This document shows, in pieces, positions 27,506 to 35,871 of a stretch of 64,000 bases of DNA. Every line of letters starts with the position of its first letter. The stretch's first letter is position 1. Under the pieces are notes generated by a model that was given only the letters and a program-made list of their open reading frames with translations, was not told the origin of the DNA and searched no databases. The position numbers and the translations under genes were made by a program. The stretch is from Halioglobus maricola (lineage in GTDB: Bacteria > Pseudomonadota > Gammaproteobacteria > Pseudomonadales > Halieaceae), in NCBI RefSeq assembly GCF_009388985.1, contig NZ_CP036422.1:1750501-1814500 (forward strand). The letters are read 5' to 3'.

Positions 27506-28651
27506 ATGAGTCTACAGGCTAATTGGTCCTATCCCACAGCCGTCCGCTTCGGGGCAGGGCGTATATCAGAGTTGGCCGAAGCCTGTACCGAGGCGGGCAT
27601 CTCCCGACCGTTACTCGTGACCGACCGGGGCCTTGCGGACCTACCCATGGTCGGTGCCGCGCTGGATGCGATGGCCCAGGCCGACTTGGGTCGATCGCTG
27701 TTCGCCGGGGTGGATCCAAATCCCGATGAAAGCAACCTTGCTGCCGGGCTCGCCGCGTTTCGCGATGGGGGCCACGATGGCGTGGTTGCCATGGGCGGCG
27801 GCTCCGGGCTCGACCTGGGTAAACTGGTAGCGTTCATGTCCGGCCAGACGCGCCCGGTATGGGATTTTGAAGATATCGACGACTGGTCGAGTCGCGCTGA
27901 TGTCGCAGGAATTGCCCCCATTGTTGCAGTGCCGACGACCGCAGGTACCGGGGCGGAAGTAGGGCGTGCGGGGGTGCTCTCCAACTCGGTTACGCATGAA
28001 AAGAAAATCATATTTCACCCTCAGATACTCCCCATGCAAGTGATCTGCGATCCGGAGCTTACCCTGAGTATGCCTCCTGCGATTACCGCAGGTACCGGGC
28101 TGGACGCATTCGCCCACTGCCTCGAGGCCTACTGCGCCCCCAACTATCACCCGATGAGCCACGGTATCGCTGTAGAGGGTATGCGCTTGGTGAAAGATAA
28201 CTTGCTACAGGTATTTCGGGACGGCAGTAATATCGAGGCCCGGGGGCATATGATGTCCGCTGCATTGATGGGCGCCACCGCTTTCCAGAAGGGGCTGGGC
28301 GCCATTCACGCCCTGTCCCATCCACTGGGTGCGATCTATAACACGCACCACGGAACGACCAATGCCGTGCTAATGCCTGCGGTGCTCCGGTTTAATCGCC
28401 CGGCGATTGAAACTGCCATCGAGCGTCTGGCCGCCTATCTGGAGATAGAGGGCGGTTTTGAAGGCTTTCACCGTTACCTCGTAGAACTGAACAGCCTGTT
28501 GGGCATTCCGGGTAGTCTCACCGAGTTGGGCGTGGTCGACCCCGACATCGATCGGCTGGTTCTCGCGGCTCTCGCCGACCCCTCTGCTGGCGGAAATCCT
28601 GTTACCATGACCGGCGAAAATACCCGGGCCCTGATTGAGGCCTGTGTCTAA
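27506..28651 (+). CDS. Iron-containing alcohol dehydrogenase
   Basis: The 381-residue protein is a group-III alcohol dehydrogenase: GGGSGLDLGK binds NAD(P), PTTAGTGAEV follows, and the metal ligands are the Asp and His of TGLDAFAHCLEAY, the second His of HALSHPLG and a His of NTHHGTTNAVLMP. It oxidises an alcohol or reduces an aldehyde in the cytoplasm. The gene starts 9 bases after the GS-like gene with GAGGA upstream. Together these may process an amino alcohol or its gamma-glutamyl derivative, as in ethanolamine-type degradation; this is inference. Confidence 0.92.
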   Translation: MSLQANWSYPTAVRFGAGRISELAEACTEAGISRPLLVTDRGLADLPMVGAALDAMAQADLGRSLFAGVDPNPDESNLAAGLAAFRDGGHDGVVAMGGGSGLDLGKLVAFMSGQTRPVWDFEDIDDWSSRADVAGIAPIVAVPTTAGTGAEVGRAGVLSNSVTHEKKIIFHPQILPMQVICDPELTLSMPPAITAGTGLDAFAHCLEAYCAPNYHPMSHGIAVEGMRLVKDNLLQVFRDGSNIEARGHMMSAALMGATAFQKGLGAIHALSHPLGAIYNTHHGTTNAVLMPAVLRFNRPAIETAIERLAAYLEIEGGFEGFHRYLVELNSLLGIPGSLTELGVVDPDIDRLVLAALADPSAGGNPVTMTGENTRALIEACV

Positions 28652-28671
28652 AACTATAAACGGGTTTCCGC

Positions 28672-29553
28672 ATGGGTGAGTTATACGTCCAGTATGAGTA
28701 CTGGTTCGCAACCTTCCAGTTAGTAACTGCCATGCTTGGCATGGGCGCTACGCTGACGGCACGAGATTTTGCCGATATTCTTCGCGCTCCTCGTGCAGTG
28801 AGCCTCGGGCTCGGCATTCAACTCCTGTTGATTCCCTTGGTGGCCTACCTGTTTCTCGGGGTTTTGGGTATTGTCGGTGGCCTGGCCATTGGCTTCGCCC
28901 TTATCGCGGCGATTCCCGGCGGCACGACCTCCAATATTTTCACTTTTTTTGCCCGCGGCAACAGTGCGCTTTCGATCTGTATTACAGCGATTACCACGCT
29001 CGCTTGCCTGGTGAGTACACCTCTGATTCTTTCGCTATTGATTAGTGACAGTCTGCCTGCCGACTTCAGCATGCCGACTGGCCAGATCATGTTCGAGATC
29101 GCAATGGCGCTGTTATTGCCGCTATCGCTCGGCATGTTGTTTCTCTTTATGTACCCGGTTGCGGCGGCGCAGTTTTCCAAGTGGTGTATCCGCGCATCAC
29201 TGTTTGGCATCCTCTTGATTGTGGTGGGTTCTGCCAGTGCGGGCCGGCTCGACCTTGAAGCATTTGGTATGGCCAATGTCGCTCTCGTCGCCGGCTTTAC
29301 TCTAATTCTGGTCGTTGTCGGTGCCAGCGCACCAAGAATTTTTGGCCTGGCCAAGCGCGACGCTATCGCCGTCGAATTTGAGGTGATCGTGCGCAATACC
29401 AATCTGGGGGTGATGCTCAAGGCCTCTCTTTTCCCCGCCTCAGCAGCGGCCACAGCCCACCTCGGTGACACGGTATTGTTTACGGTGCTGTTGTATGGCG
29501 GTTTTCAATTGTTGATAGCGCCGGTGCTGATCAGAATCTACACCCGCGAATGA
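28672..29553 (+). CDS. Bile acid:sodium symporter (BASS) family protein
   Basis: The 293-residue protein has about nine to ten hydrophobic segments with the BASS landmarks: GMGATLTARDF in the first part, IPGGTTSNIFTFFARGN around residue 82 and the sodium-binding FEVIVRNTNLGVMLK near residue 238. It would import an organic acid with sodium across the inner membrane. It is co-transcribed with the preceding alcohol dehydrogenase (20 bases) and overlaps the next transporter by 4 bases (ATGA). Substrate is unknown. Confidence 0.9.
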   Translation: MGELYVQYEYWFATFQLVTAMLGMGATLTARDFADILRAPRAVSLGLGIQLLLIPLVAYLFLGVLGIVGGLAIGFALIAAIPGGTTSNIFTFFARGNSALSICITAITTLACLVSTPLILSLLISDSLPADFSMPTGQIMFEIAMALLLPLSLGMLFLFMYPVAAAQFSKWCIRASLFGILLIVVGSASAGRLDLEAFGMANVALVAGFTLILVVVGASAPRIFGLAKRDAIAVEFEVIVRNTNLGVMLKASLFPASAAATAHLGDTVLFTVLLYGGFQLLIAPVLIRIYTRE

Positions 29554-30422
29554 ATGCGGTTTTATATCTCTCCACCGTATTCATCTTTGGGACCACATGG
29601 TTAGCGATTTACTACCAGATTGGCGAAGTTCCTGTAACCGTCTCAGTGTTCTATCGCTTCGCTCTTGCCGCGATAATTATGTTGGTGGGCGTGCGTCTGC
29701 TCGGCAAACTACAGCACACTACCTGGCGGGATCAGGGCTACTTGTTTTTACAGGGTTGCTGCCTCTTTTCGTTTAATTTTCTTTGCTTCTACACAGCCAC
29801 CGAGACAATTGCCAGCGGCCTGGTTTCCGTTGTGTTCTCGCTGGCTTCGATTTTCAATGCCATTAACAATCGATTGATCTGGAAGGAAGCAATTCCGCTA
29901 AGGGTGGTGGCAGCCGGTGCTATTGGTGCGCTGGGCCTGGTGCTGCTGTTCTTGCCCGAATTGCAAGGGGAGGGTGTCAGCCTCGTCTCCCCCCGAGGCG
30001 TTTTTCTGGCAATTCTGGGGACCTATCTGTTTTCTCTCGGCAATATGATCACTCGCCGCAATGGTTCTGTCGGGCTGCACCCTGTTACCACTAACACCTA
30101 CGCGATGGCTTATGGCGCGCTGATTCTTGCGCTTGTATTGATACTTACTCAGCAACCGCTGGTCATGCCGACAGCGGCGGAGTATTTCCCGGCGCTGCTC
30201 TACCTGAGTGTGTTCGGCTCCGTCATCGGCTTCACAACTTACCTTCTTTTGGTAAATCGCATTGGCCCCAATCACGCGGCCTATACGACAGTGTTGATGC
30301 CAGTGATTGCCCTGTTTCTGTCGAGCTGGTTCGAGGGCTACGTCTGGTACGTAACTAGCTATGTCGGTTTGGGTTTGGTGTTGCTCGGCAATCTCGTACT
30401 TGTGCTAAAGCGCAGGGCTTAG
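29550..30422 (+). CDS. EamA/DMT-family transporter
   Basis: The 290-residue protein has ten predicted membrane segments in two EamA repeats, starting with STVFIFGTTWLAIYYQIGEVP and PVTVSVFYRFALAA. DMT-family members usually export amino acids, nucleotide bases or other metabolites. It is last of the RND/GS-like/ADH operon and starts within the BASS stop codon. The opposite-strand Rieske gene ends 28 bases beyond it. Confidence 0.9.
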   Translation: MNAVLYLSTVFIFGTTWLAIYYQIGEVPVTVSVFYRFALAAIIMLVGVRLLGKLQHTTWRDQGYLFLQGCCLFSFNFLCFYTATETIASGLVSVVFSLASIFNAINNRLIWKEAIPLRVVAAGAIGALGLVLLFLPELQGEGVSLVSPRGVFLAILGTYLFSLGNMITRRNGSVGLHPVTTNTYAMAYGALILALVLILTQQPLVMPTAAEYFPALLYLSVFGSVIGFTTYLLLVNRIGPNHAAYTTVLMPVIALFLSSWFEGYVWYVTSYVGLGLVLLGNLVLVLKRRA

Positions 30423-30450
30423 CCTCTTTGGCTTCGTAACGACGCACGAG

Positions 30451-31587
30451 CTAGGCGATGGCATCGTCTACGTACCGATTGAATCTGGCAAGCGCGCCCT
30501 CAAACCGGCCAAAATTCAGATGGGCATTGGCGCCGCTGGCGAGTCCTGATTGTATCTCCTCTGCAAATTGAAAATCTTCGTCCAGGGTGAGTAGGGTGAA
30601 TTCGTGGTTTTTCCGCCAGTAATCCCGCCTCGCTTCGGTGTTCTGTGTCGTTGGCACGAGTGTTGTTAGTTCCAGGCGAGTGCGGTCCGGCCCTAGCGGG
30701 ATGCCGCGAATCCAGATGAAGTGATCAGACTGCACCAGGAACTGGGACCCCGGAAACAGGCTGTACAGGATGTTGGCGTGATCGCGGATCCGCCACTGGT
30801 CTTGTGGCATATCTGCCTGTGAGTTGATGGTGTTGCGCGGCAGTATAGAGCGTATATGGCGACCGTAGCATCGGTAGGAAGACAGATTGTCCGGGAACAG
30901 GCCCGCGATGGAGTCTGCGTGGGCGACGCGGAAGTGGTACGCCTCGAGTCCACCCTCAACCAGGATTTTCCAGTTGGCGTTGATATCGCGAACGTCACTG
31001 GCGAAGATCTGATGCTCATCGGCTCTCATGGCAAGCATGTCGCCTGCCAGGGCACCAAGATGCGCTTTTATGTCGATGTCGCAGTTTGTGTCCAGAGAGA
31101 GCCATATCCAGCCAGCGTATTCCTGGCAGGGAACAGCGACGAGGCCCAGAGCGGCGCGGTCCAGGTCTGGAAACCCTGTCTTCTGGTGGGGCACGCCAAC
31201 CAGGTCGCCGGTATTGCTGTAGGTCCAGCCGTGGTAGGGGCAGCTGAAGCGAAGCTGGCAGCCTTTTTGGCCTCTGACCAGTGTTGCTCCGCGGTGGCGG
31301 CAGACGTTGAGAAATGCGTGTGCGCTGCCTTCCCTGTCGCGTGTGAGAAGAATACTGCGTCCGGCGATCTCGGTTGTGACATAGCTATCGGGTGCTGGCA
31401 GCGCGGAACTGTGCGCTGCGATCTGAGGGAGGGTCGCTGCAATATGCTCGCGCTCTCGGGCGAATATTTCAGGAGAGGAATAGCGCTCGAGGGGCTCGCG
31501 TGTCCACTGTTCATCCAGGAAAGGGGCTTTCTGGGCATGTAGGCCCAGTAACTCTTCGATCAATTCAATTTCGGTGCTGCGATCCAT
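30451..31587 (-). CDS. Rieske ring-hydroxylating oxygenase, alpha subunit
   Basis: The 378-residue protein has an N-terminal Rieske domain, Cys96-Arg-His98-Arg and Cys116-Pro-Tyr-His119-Gly-Trp, which binds [2Fe-2S], and a SRPBCC catalytic domain with Glu211, Glu215 and His218/His223 in EGGLEAYHFRVAHAD. It should hydroxylate or demethylate an aromatic or quaternary-amine substrate with electrons from a reductase not in the window. No beta subunit is adjacent, so it is the single-subunit type (carnitine oxygenase or demethylase-like). It diverges from a TetR gene with two operator palindromes between them. Confidence 0.9.
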   Translation of the reverse strand: MDRSTEIELIEELLGLHAQKAPFLDEQWTREPLERYSSPEIFAREREHIAATLPQIAAHSSALPAPDSYVTTEIAGRSILLTRDREGSAHAFLNVCRHRGATLVRGQKGCQLRFSCPYHGWTYSNTGDLVGVPHQKTGFPDLDRAALGLVAVPCQEYAGWIWLSLDTNCDIDIKAHLGALAGDMLAMRADEHQIFASDVRDINANWKILVEGGLEAYHFRVAHADSIAGLFPDNLSSYRCYGRHIRSILPRNTINSQADMPQDQWRIRDHANILYSLFPGSQFLVQSDHFIWIRGIPLGPDRTRLELTTLVPTTQNTEARRDYWRKNHEFTLLTLDEDFQFAEEIQSGLASGANAHLNFGRFEGALARFNRYVDDAIA

Positions 31588-31610
31588 GGTGCGCTCTTAG
31601 CAATAGCCTT

Positions 31611-31626
31611 CTTACCGTTCGGTAAG
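31611..31626. promoter_or_regulatory. Candidate TetR operator, first copy
   Basis: The sequence CTTACCGTTCGGTAAG is a 7+2+7 inverted repeat, 24 bases from the Rieske start codon. It lies in the divergent gap between the Rieske oxygenase and TetR genes and is matched by a second copy 32 bases on. A TetR dimer is the obvious binder. Confidence 0.7.
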
Positions 31627-31642
31627 TGTTTCGCAAAGGCTA

Positions 31643-31658
31643 CTTACCGACTGGTAAG
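31643..31658. promoter_or_regulatory. Candidate TetR operator, second copy
   Basis: CTTACCGACTGGTAAG shares its outer CTTACC/GGTAAG halves (6+4+6) with the first copy. It overlaps a possible -35 (TGGTAA at 31652-31657) that lies 17 bases before a TAGAAT hexamer (31675-31680), a candidate TetR-sulfatase promoter, so binding could block it. Confidence 0.65.
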
Positions 31659-31704
31659 CTGTCAACTGCTGCGATAGAATCGCGCGTCCCAGCTGAGATA
31701 GATC

Positions 31705-32304
31705 ATGAGTGAATCCACCCGAAAACAGTTTCTGCAGGCGGCTCTCAAGCTCTTCGCTGAGCGAGGCTTCTATGGCGCAAGTATTGCCGCTATTGCAACC
31801 GAACTGGGCTTGACCAAACAGGCGTTGTTGCACCACTTTGGCACCAAGGAAAAATTGTATGGCGAAGTGTTGGCACTTATCTCCGCCGCGCTCTCAGAAG
31901 TCACCGACGCGATCATTGCCGAGCAACTCGAGCCAGCGCAGCGTCTGGAAGCATTGGTACTCGCCCAGTATCAAGACCAGATGAACCATCCCGATGCTGC
32001 GCGCTTGATCATGCGTGAGCTGTTGGACAATGAGAAGCGCGCAGCCGAGGTGGGCAACTGGTACCTTAAATCCTATCTGGAACTGCTGGTCGCGACTGCC
32101 GGGCAAATTGATGTTTCTGGTAAAATGGACGAGGGCAGGTTGCTGGCCATGGTCTACCAACTGTTGGGGGCGGCACACTACTTTGCGGTATCAGGGCCAA
32201 CCCTTGGTCAGATTTTCGGCGCGGGGCACTATCGCCAGACCCAAAACGCTTTTGAAGATGAATTACGGGTGCTGATACGCTCCCGTCTGGCGGCAATACA
32301 ATAA
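31705..32304 (+). CDS. TetR-family transcriptional regulator
   Basis: The 199-residue protein has an N-terminal TetR helix-turn-helix (FLQAALKLFAERGFYGASIAAIATELGLTKQALLHHFGTKEKLY) and a helical ligand-binding C-terminal domain. The two palindromes at 31611-31658 in its promoter region are likely its operators. It is followed after 11 bases by the alkylsulfatase gene and diverges from the Rieske gene, so it probably controls both. The ligand may be a surfactant-type acid or aromatic compound; unknown. Confidence 0.93.
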   Translation: MSESTRKQFLQAALKLFAERGFYGASIAAIATELGLTKQALLHHFGTKEKLYGEVLALISAALSEVTDAIIAEQLEPAQRLEALVLAQYQDQMNHPDAARLIMRELLDNEKRAAEVGNWYLKSYLELLVATAGQIDVSGKMDEGRLLAMVYQLLGAAHYFAVSGPTLGQIFGAGHYRQTQNAFEDELRVLIRSRLAAIQ

Positions 32305-32315
32305 GGACGAACAGC

Positions 32316-34304
32316 GTGAAACTACGATCTATTGCAATAGCCTGTGCAGCGTTAATGCTCGCGAGCTGCTCATCCGAGCAACATGAGGGCAGAGCTTCCA
32401 CAGACTCAAGTGCCGGATTTTCGGCACCCTCGGAAAAAACAGCAGAGGCCAACCGTAAAATTGCCCAGGTCTTGCCGGACGATGCCGGCGCAGATCTTGA
32501 GGCGGCAAAGCGAGGGTTTATTGCCACTCGGACTGAGCCGCTGATCACCTCATCCGCGGGAGAGACGATCTGGAATCTGGAGGAATATACCTTCATCGAC
32601 GGCCCAGCCCCTGACAGTGTGAACCCCAGCCTCTGGCGCCAGGCGACTCTGAACAATCTCCACGGCCTGTTCGAGGTGACCGACAGGATCTACCAGATAC
32701 GCGGTTTTGACCTCGCCAATATGACCCTGATCAAGGGCGAGAAAGGGTTTGTTCTGGTTGACCCGCTCACCACGGAAGAGACAGCCGCTGCAGCGCTTGC
32801 ATTCGCACGTGAGCACCTCGGTGATCTGCCGGTGACAGCGGTGATCTTTACCCATAGCCATATCGATCACTTCGCCGGGGTATGGGGTGTGATTGATCGC
32901 GCTGACTACGAAGCGGGAAATGTGCCGGTCATTGCGCCGGAAGGCTTCATGGAAGAGGCCACCAGCGAGAATATTATCGCTGGTGTCGCCATGGCACGCA
33001 GGGCTTCCTTTATGTACGGCCGCCGCTTACCGCGTGAAGAGCGGGGGCATGTGGGCTCAGGGCTGGGTAAATCGCCAGCGTTTGGCACGGTCGGTATTGC
33101 GGTGCCCACCGAGATTATCGATCGCACGGGTCAGAGCCTGACCTTGGACGGTCTGGAATTTGTATTCCAGGCTGCGCCTGGATCGGAAGCGCCCGCTGAG
33201 CTGACATTTGCCTTGCCGGAGCTCAAGGCCTACTGCGGCGCCGAGGTAGCTACCCGCAATCTGCATAATCTCTATACGCTGCGTGGCGCCAAGGTGCGCG
33301 ATGCGCTCAAGTGGAGCGCCTATATCGACGAGATGATCGAACTCTCAGCGGGCAGCGACGTCTACTTCGCCAGTCACCATTGGCCAGTGTGGGGCAGGGC
33401 AGACATTGTTTCCTACCTCGAGACACAGCGTGACAGCTACAAATTTATTCACGACCAGACGGTGCGTCTGTTTAACCGGGGAATGACGCCGCGTGAAATC
33501 GCCGAGGAACTCCAACTACCCGCGAGCTTGCAGCAGGGATACGCCAACCGCGATTACTACGGCACTGTCTCGCACAATAGCAAAGCGGTTTATCAGGCAT
33601 ATCTGGGCTGGTATGACGCCAACCCGGCGAACCTGAATCCGCTGCCTCCAGAGGAATCCAGTAAGCGCTATGTCGCGCTGGCAGGTGGCGCGGAAGGCGT
33701 CATCGCTGCTGCGGAGGAGGCCTACACGGCCGGGGATTATCGCTGGGCAGCGGAGTTACTCAATCATCTGGTGTTTGCTCAACCATCAAACAAGACAGCT
33801 ATGCAATTACTTGCAAATAGCTATGATCAGCTCGCATATACCGCGGAGTCCGGACCCTGGCGCGACGTATACCTCAGTGCCGCCTACGAGCTGCGCCACG
33901 GCGCGCCACAAGAGTCACAACTGCGTTTATCGCTGCTGGTGAACATGCTGGAGCAGACGCCAGTGGAGAAATTCTTCCAGACGATGTCAGTGCGGCTCGA
34001 CCCGGAAAAGGCAGAGGGGGTCGATCGCCAGGTGGGTATCGTGTTCGACGACCTGGATGAGTCCTACCTGCTGACGGTCAAGAACTCGGTGCTGCATCAC
34101 CGACCTGCCGACGACCTTGATGACGCAGATGTCGTACTGCGGATCACGCACGCCATGTTTGTTCGAATGTTGCTTGGGGACCTGGGCCTGATGGAGACCT
34201 TGACCTCGGATGACCTGAATGTGGACGGGAGTGCAGTTTCCCTGGCGCGATTCTTCGGTATGTTTGAGCAGCCGGATACCGAGTTCAATATCGTTACCCC
34301 CTAG
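32316..34304 (+). CDS. Alkyl sulfatase lipoprotein (SdsA-like, metallo-beta-lactamase fold)
   Basis: The 662-residue protein has a lipoprotein signal with lipobox LASC (Cys18). The metallo-beta-lactamase domain carries the zinc site FTHSHIDHFAGV (His180, His182, Asp184, His185), followed by further ligand regions, a dimerisation segment and a C-terminal sterol-carrier-like domain ending in the VRMLLGDLGLMETL region. This is the SdsA1 arrangement, type III alkylsulfatases that release sulfate from alkyl sulfates such as SDS. The lipobox suggests a membrane-anchored periplasmic enzyme. It follows TetR by 11 bases and overlaps the convergent HisA gene by 11 bases. Confidence 0.9.
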   Translation: MKLRSIAIACAALMLASCSSEQHEGRASTDSSAGFSAPSEKTAEANRKIAQVLPDDAGADLEAAKRGFIATRTEPLITSSAGETIWNLEEYTFIDGPAPDSVNPSLWRQATLNNLHGLFEVTDRIYQIRGFDLANMTLIKGEKGFVLVDPLTTEETAAAALAFAREHLGDLPVTAVIFTHSHIDHFAGVWGVIDRADYEAGNVPVIAPEGFMEEATSENIIAGVAMARRASFMYGRRLPREERGHVGSGLGKSPAFGTVGIAVPTEIIDRTGQSLTLDGLEFVFQAAPGSEAPAELTFALPELKAYCGAEVATRNLHNLYTLRGAKVRDALKWSAYIDEMIELSAGSDVYFASHHWPVWGRADIVSYLETQRDSYKFIHDQTVRLFNRGMTPREIAEELQLPASLQQGYANRDYYGTVSHNSKAVYQAYLGWYDANPANLNPLPPEESSKRYVALAGGAEGVIAAAEEAYTAGDYRWAAELLNHLVFAQPSNKTAMQLLANSYDQLAYTAESGPWRDVYLSAAYELRHGAPQESQLRLSLLVNMLEQTPVEKFFQTMSVRLDPEKAEGVDRQVGIVFDDLDESYLLTVKNSVLHHRPADDLDDADVVLRITHAMFVRMLLGDLGLMETLTSDDLNVDGSAVSLARFFGMFEQPDTEFNIVTP

Positions 34305-35064
34305 GATTACGATTCCACGCAATACACTCGGCGAGGGAGACACCCTCGCCGCCGAAGATATCAAGCGCACTGCCAATGGTCAGGTCGACGCGGCCGTTGG
34401 AGAGTGCCTGAACGAGCTCCAGGTCCGCCAGGGCGCGGGCGCCACCTGCGTAGGTCACGGGAATAGGGCAGCTCTGGCCCAGTAGTTGCACCAGGTCTTC
34501 ATCGATACCGCCCTGTAGGCCTTCTACATCCGCCGCATGCACCAGGAACTCATCGCAGTAGCCGGACAGTTCCGCCAGTGTCTCTGCGCTAACAGGCGTT
34601 TCAGTCACGGTTTGCCAGCGGTCGGTGGCGATGTACCACCCGCCCTCTGAGCGGCGGCAGCTGAGGTCCAATACGAGCCTGTCTTTACCGGCCTCTTGTA
34701 GCATTTCATCCAGTCGTGCCGCGGAGAGCTGGCCACGCTCAAACAGGTAGCTGGTGACGATCACGTGGGAGGCTCCGGCCTGGAGGAAGTCCGCAGCATT
34801 GTCGGCTTTCACTCCGCCGCCAAATTGCAGGGCGCCTGGCCAGGTATGAAGCGCGGACAAAGCCTGCGCCTGATTGCCCGGGCCGAGTGCGATCACATGC
34901 CCCCCGGTGAGATTATGTTCCCGGTAGAGGCTTGCGTAGTGGGCCGCATCGTGTGCGCTCACAAAATTGGTGTCGGCGCCCTCGTCGTTGAGGCTGCCAC
35001 CGACAATTTGCTTCACCTGGCCCTGGTGAAGATCAATGCAGGGACGAAATAACGTCACACTCAT
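34294..35064 (-). CDS. hisA: Eukaryotic-type HisA (HIS6-like ProFAR isomerase)
   Basis: The 256-residue TIM-barrel protein aligns with the eukaryotic HIS6 branch, not ordinary bacterial HisA: FRPCIDLHQGQVKQIVGG at the start (Asp11 is the expected base), VIALGPGN, QFGGGVKADNA, VIVTSYLF, LVLDLSCRR, FLVHAADVEGLQGGIDE, VTYAGGARALADL and DLTIGSALDIFGG. It would isomerise ProFAR to PRFAR in histidine synthesis. I chose the ATG at 35064, since the reading back to 35220 adds no fold. No other his gene is in the window. Histidine synthesis is inferred from homology. Confidence 0.88.
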   Translation of the reverse strand: MSVTLFRPCIDLHQGQVKQIVGGSLNDEGADTNFVSAHDAAHYASLYREHNLTGGHVIALGPGNQAQALSALHTWPGALQFGGGVKADNAADFLQAGASHVIVTSYLFERGQLSAARLDEMLQEAGKDRLVLDLSCRRSEGGWYIATDRWQTVTETPVSAETLAELSGYCDEFLVHAADVEGLQGGIDEDLVQLLGQSCPIPVTYAGGARALADLELVQALSNGRVDLTIGSALDIFGGEGVSLAECIAWNRNPRG

Positions 35065-35218
35065 ATTCCATACTGATGGTGATCGGGGATTATAACGTTT
35101 CCGCATATGCCGGTGATAAAAAATCGCCAGATTCGAAGGCTGTAATGGCGCGTAATTGGTTCTGGACAGCAGCTTTGTTAAAACTGTAGCTGTCGTAAAG
35201 CGTGACTTGGAGAACATC

Positions 35219-35320
35219 ATGCCGAAGCTGACAAACTGGCTAGAACAGATCGATGAATTATGGATTGCGGGGGCGTTCTTTGTCTGCGCTGCTTGTCTCG
35301 GTCTCGTCAGTATCCTCTAG
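35219..35320 (+). CDS. Candidate 33-residue single-helix membrane peptide
   Basis: The reading frame encodes a 33-residue peptide with a short amphipathic start (MPKLTNWLEQIDELW) and a hydrophobic helix rich in Ala, Phe, Val, Leu and Cys. GGAGA lies about 5 bases before the ATG. It diverges from hisA with 154 bases between the starts. It resembles the small inner-membrane peptides that tune transporters or sensors, but I know no family. It is too short for certainty. Confidence 0.45.
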   Translation: MPKLTNWLEQIDELWIAGAFFVCAACLGLVSIL

Positions 35321-35471
35321 ATTTAAAGAGTTCCAGCCGCTATTCCACGGATAGGTGTGGCGATTTGGAAAACAGGCCTTCCAGGGAAGGAGGGCCAACT
35401 TCGCTCACACGCCTGAATGTCCCCCTTGGTCTATGCTGTGAATAACCCAGATCAATCCAAGGAAGCTTCCC

Positions 35472-35846
35472 ATGCATGTCGGCGCCTTTTCCATCAGTCT
35501 CGCAGTTAAAGATTTAGCCACCTCGCGCGATTTCTACGAGAAGTTGGGCTTTTCGGTGTTTGCCGGAGAGATGGAGCACAAATTCCTGATGCTTAACAAC
35601 GGTGAGCATGTCATTGGACTGTTTCAGGATATGTTTGAGCTAAATACACTGACGTTCAACCCTGGCTGGGACCAGACTGGCCAGAATGCCGAGGGCTTTA
35701 CCGATGTGCGCCAATGGCAGGCGCACCTGCAGCAGCAGGGGGTAACGATTGACCAGGAGGTCACGTCTGAGAGTGGTGCCGGTTTTTTCCTGGTGCATGA
35801 TCCGGACGGCAACCCGATCCTGTTTGATCAGCACAGAGCCGATTGA
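35472..35846 (+). CDS. VOC-superfamily protein
   Basis: The 124-residue protein has the paired glyoxalase-fold modules: FSISLAVKDLATSRDFYEKLGFSVF and GFFLVHDPDGNPILFDQHR. The first strand lacks the usual His ligand, so it may not be a metal enzyme. A hairpin with four T residues follows the stop and may end its transcript. Confidence 0.85.
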   Translation: MHVGAFSISLAVKDLATSRDFYEKLGFSVFAGEMEHKFLMLNNGEHVIGLFQDMFELNTLTFNPGWDQTGQNAEGFTDVRQWQAHLQQQGVTIDQEVTSESGAGFFLVHDPDGNPILFDQHRAD

Positions 35847-35851
35847 CCTCT

Positions 35852-35871
35852 CGCAGCTTCAGCTGCGTTTT
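35852..35871 (+). terminator. Probable intrinsic terminator after the VOC gene
   Basis: The 6-base stem CGCAGC/GCTGCG with loop TTCA is followed by TTTT. It lies just after the VOC stop and next to the stop of the convergent amidohydrolase gene. The stem is short, so support is moderate. Confidence 0.5.

Noticed and set aside
35377..35390. Hairpin CCTTCC/GGAAGG before the VOC gene
   Set aside because: No T-run follows and it is not next to a stop codon, so it is not a terminator on current evidence.
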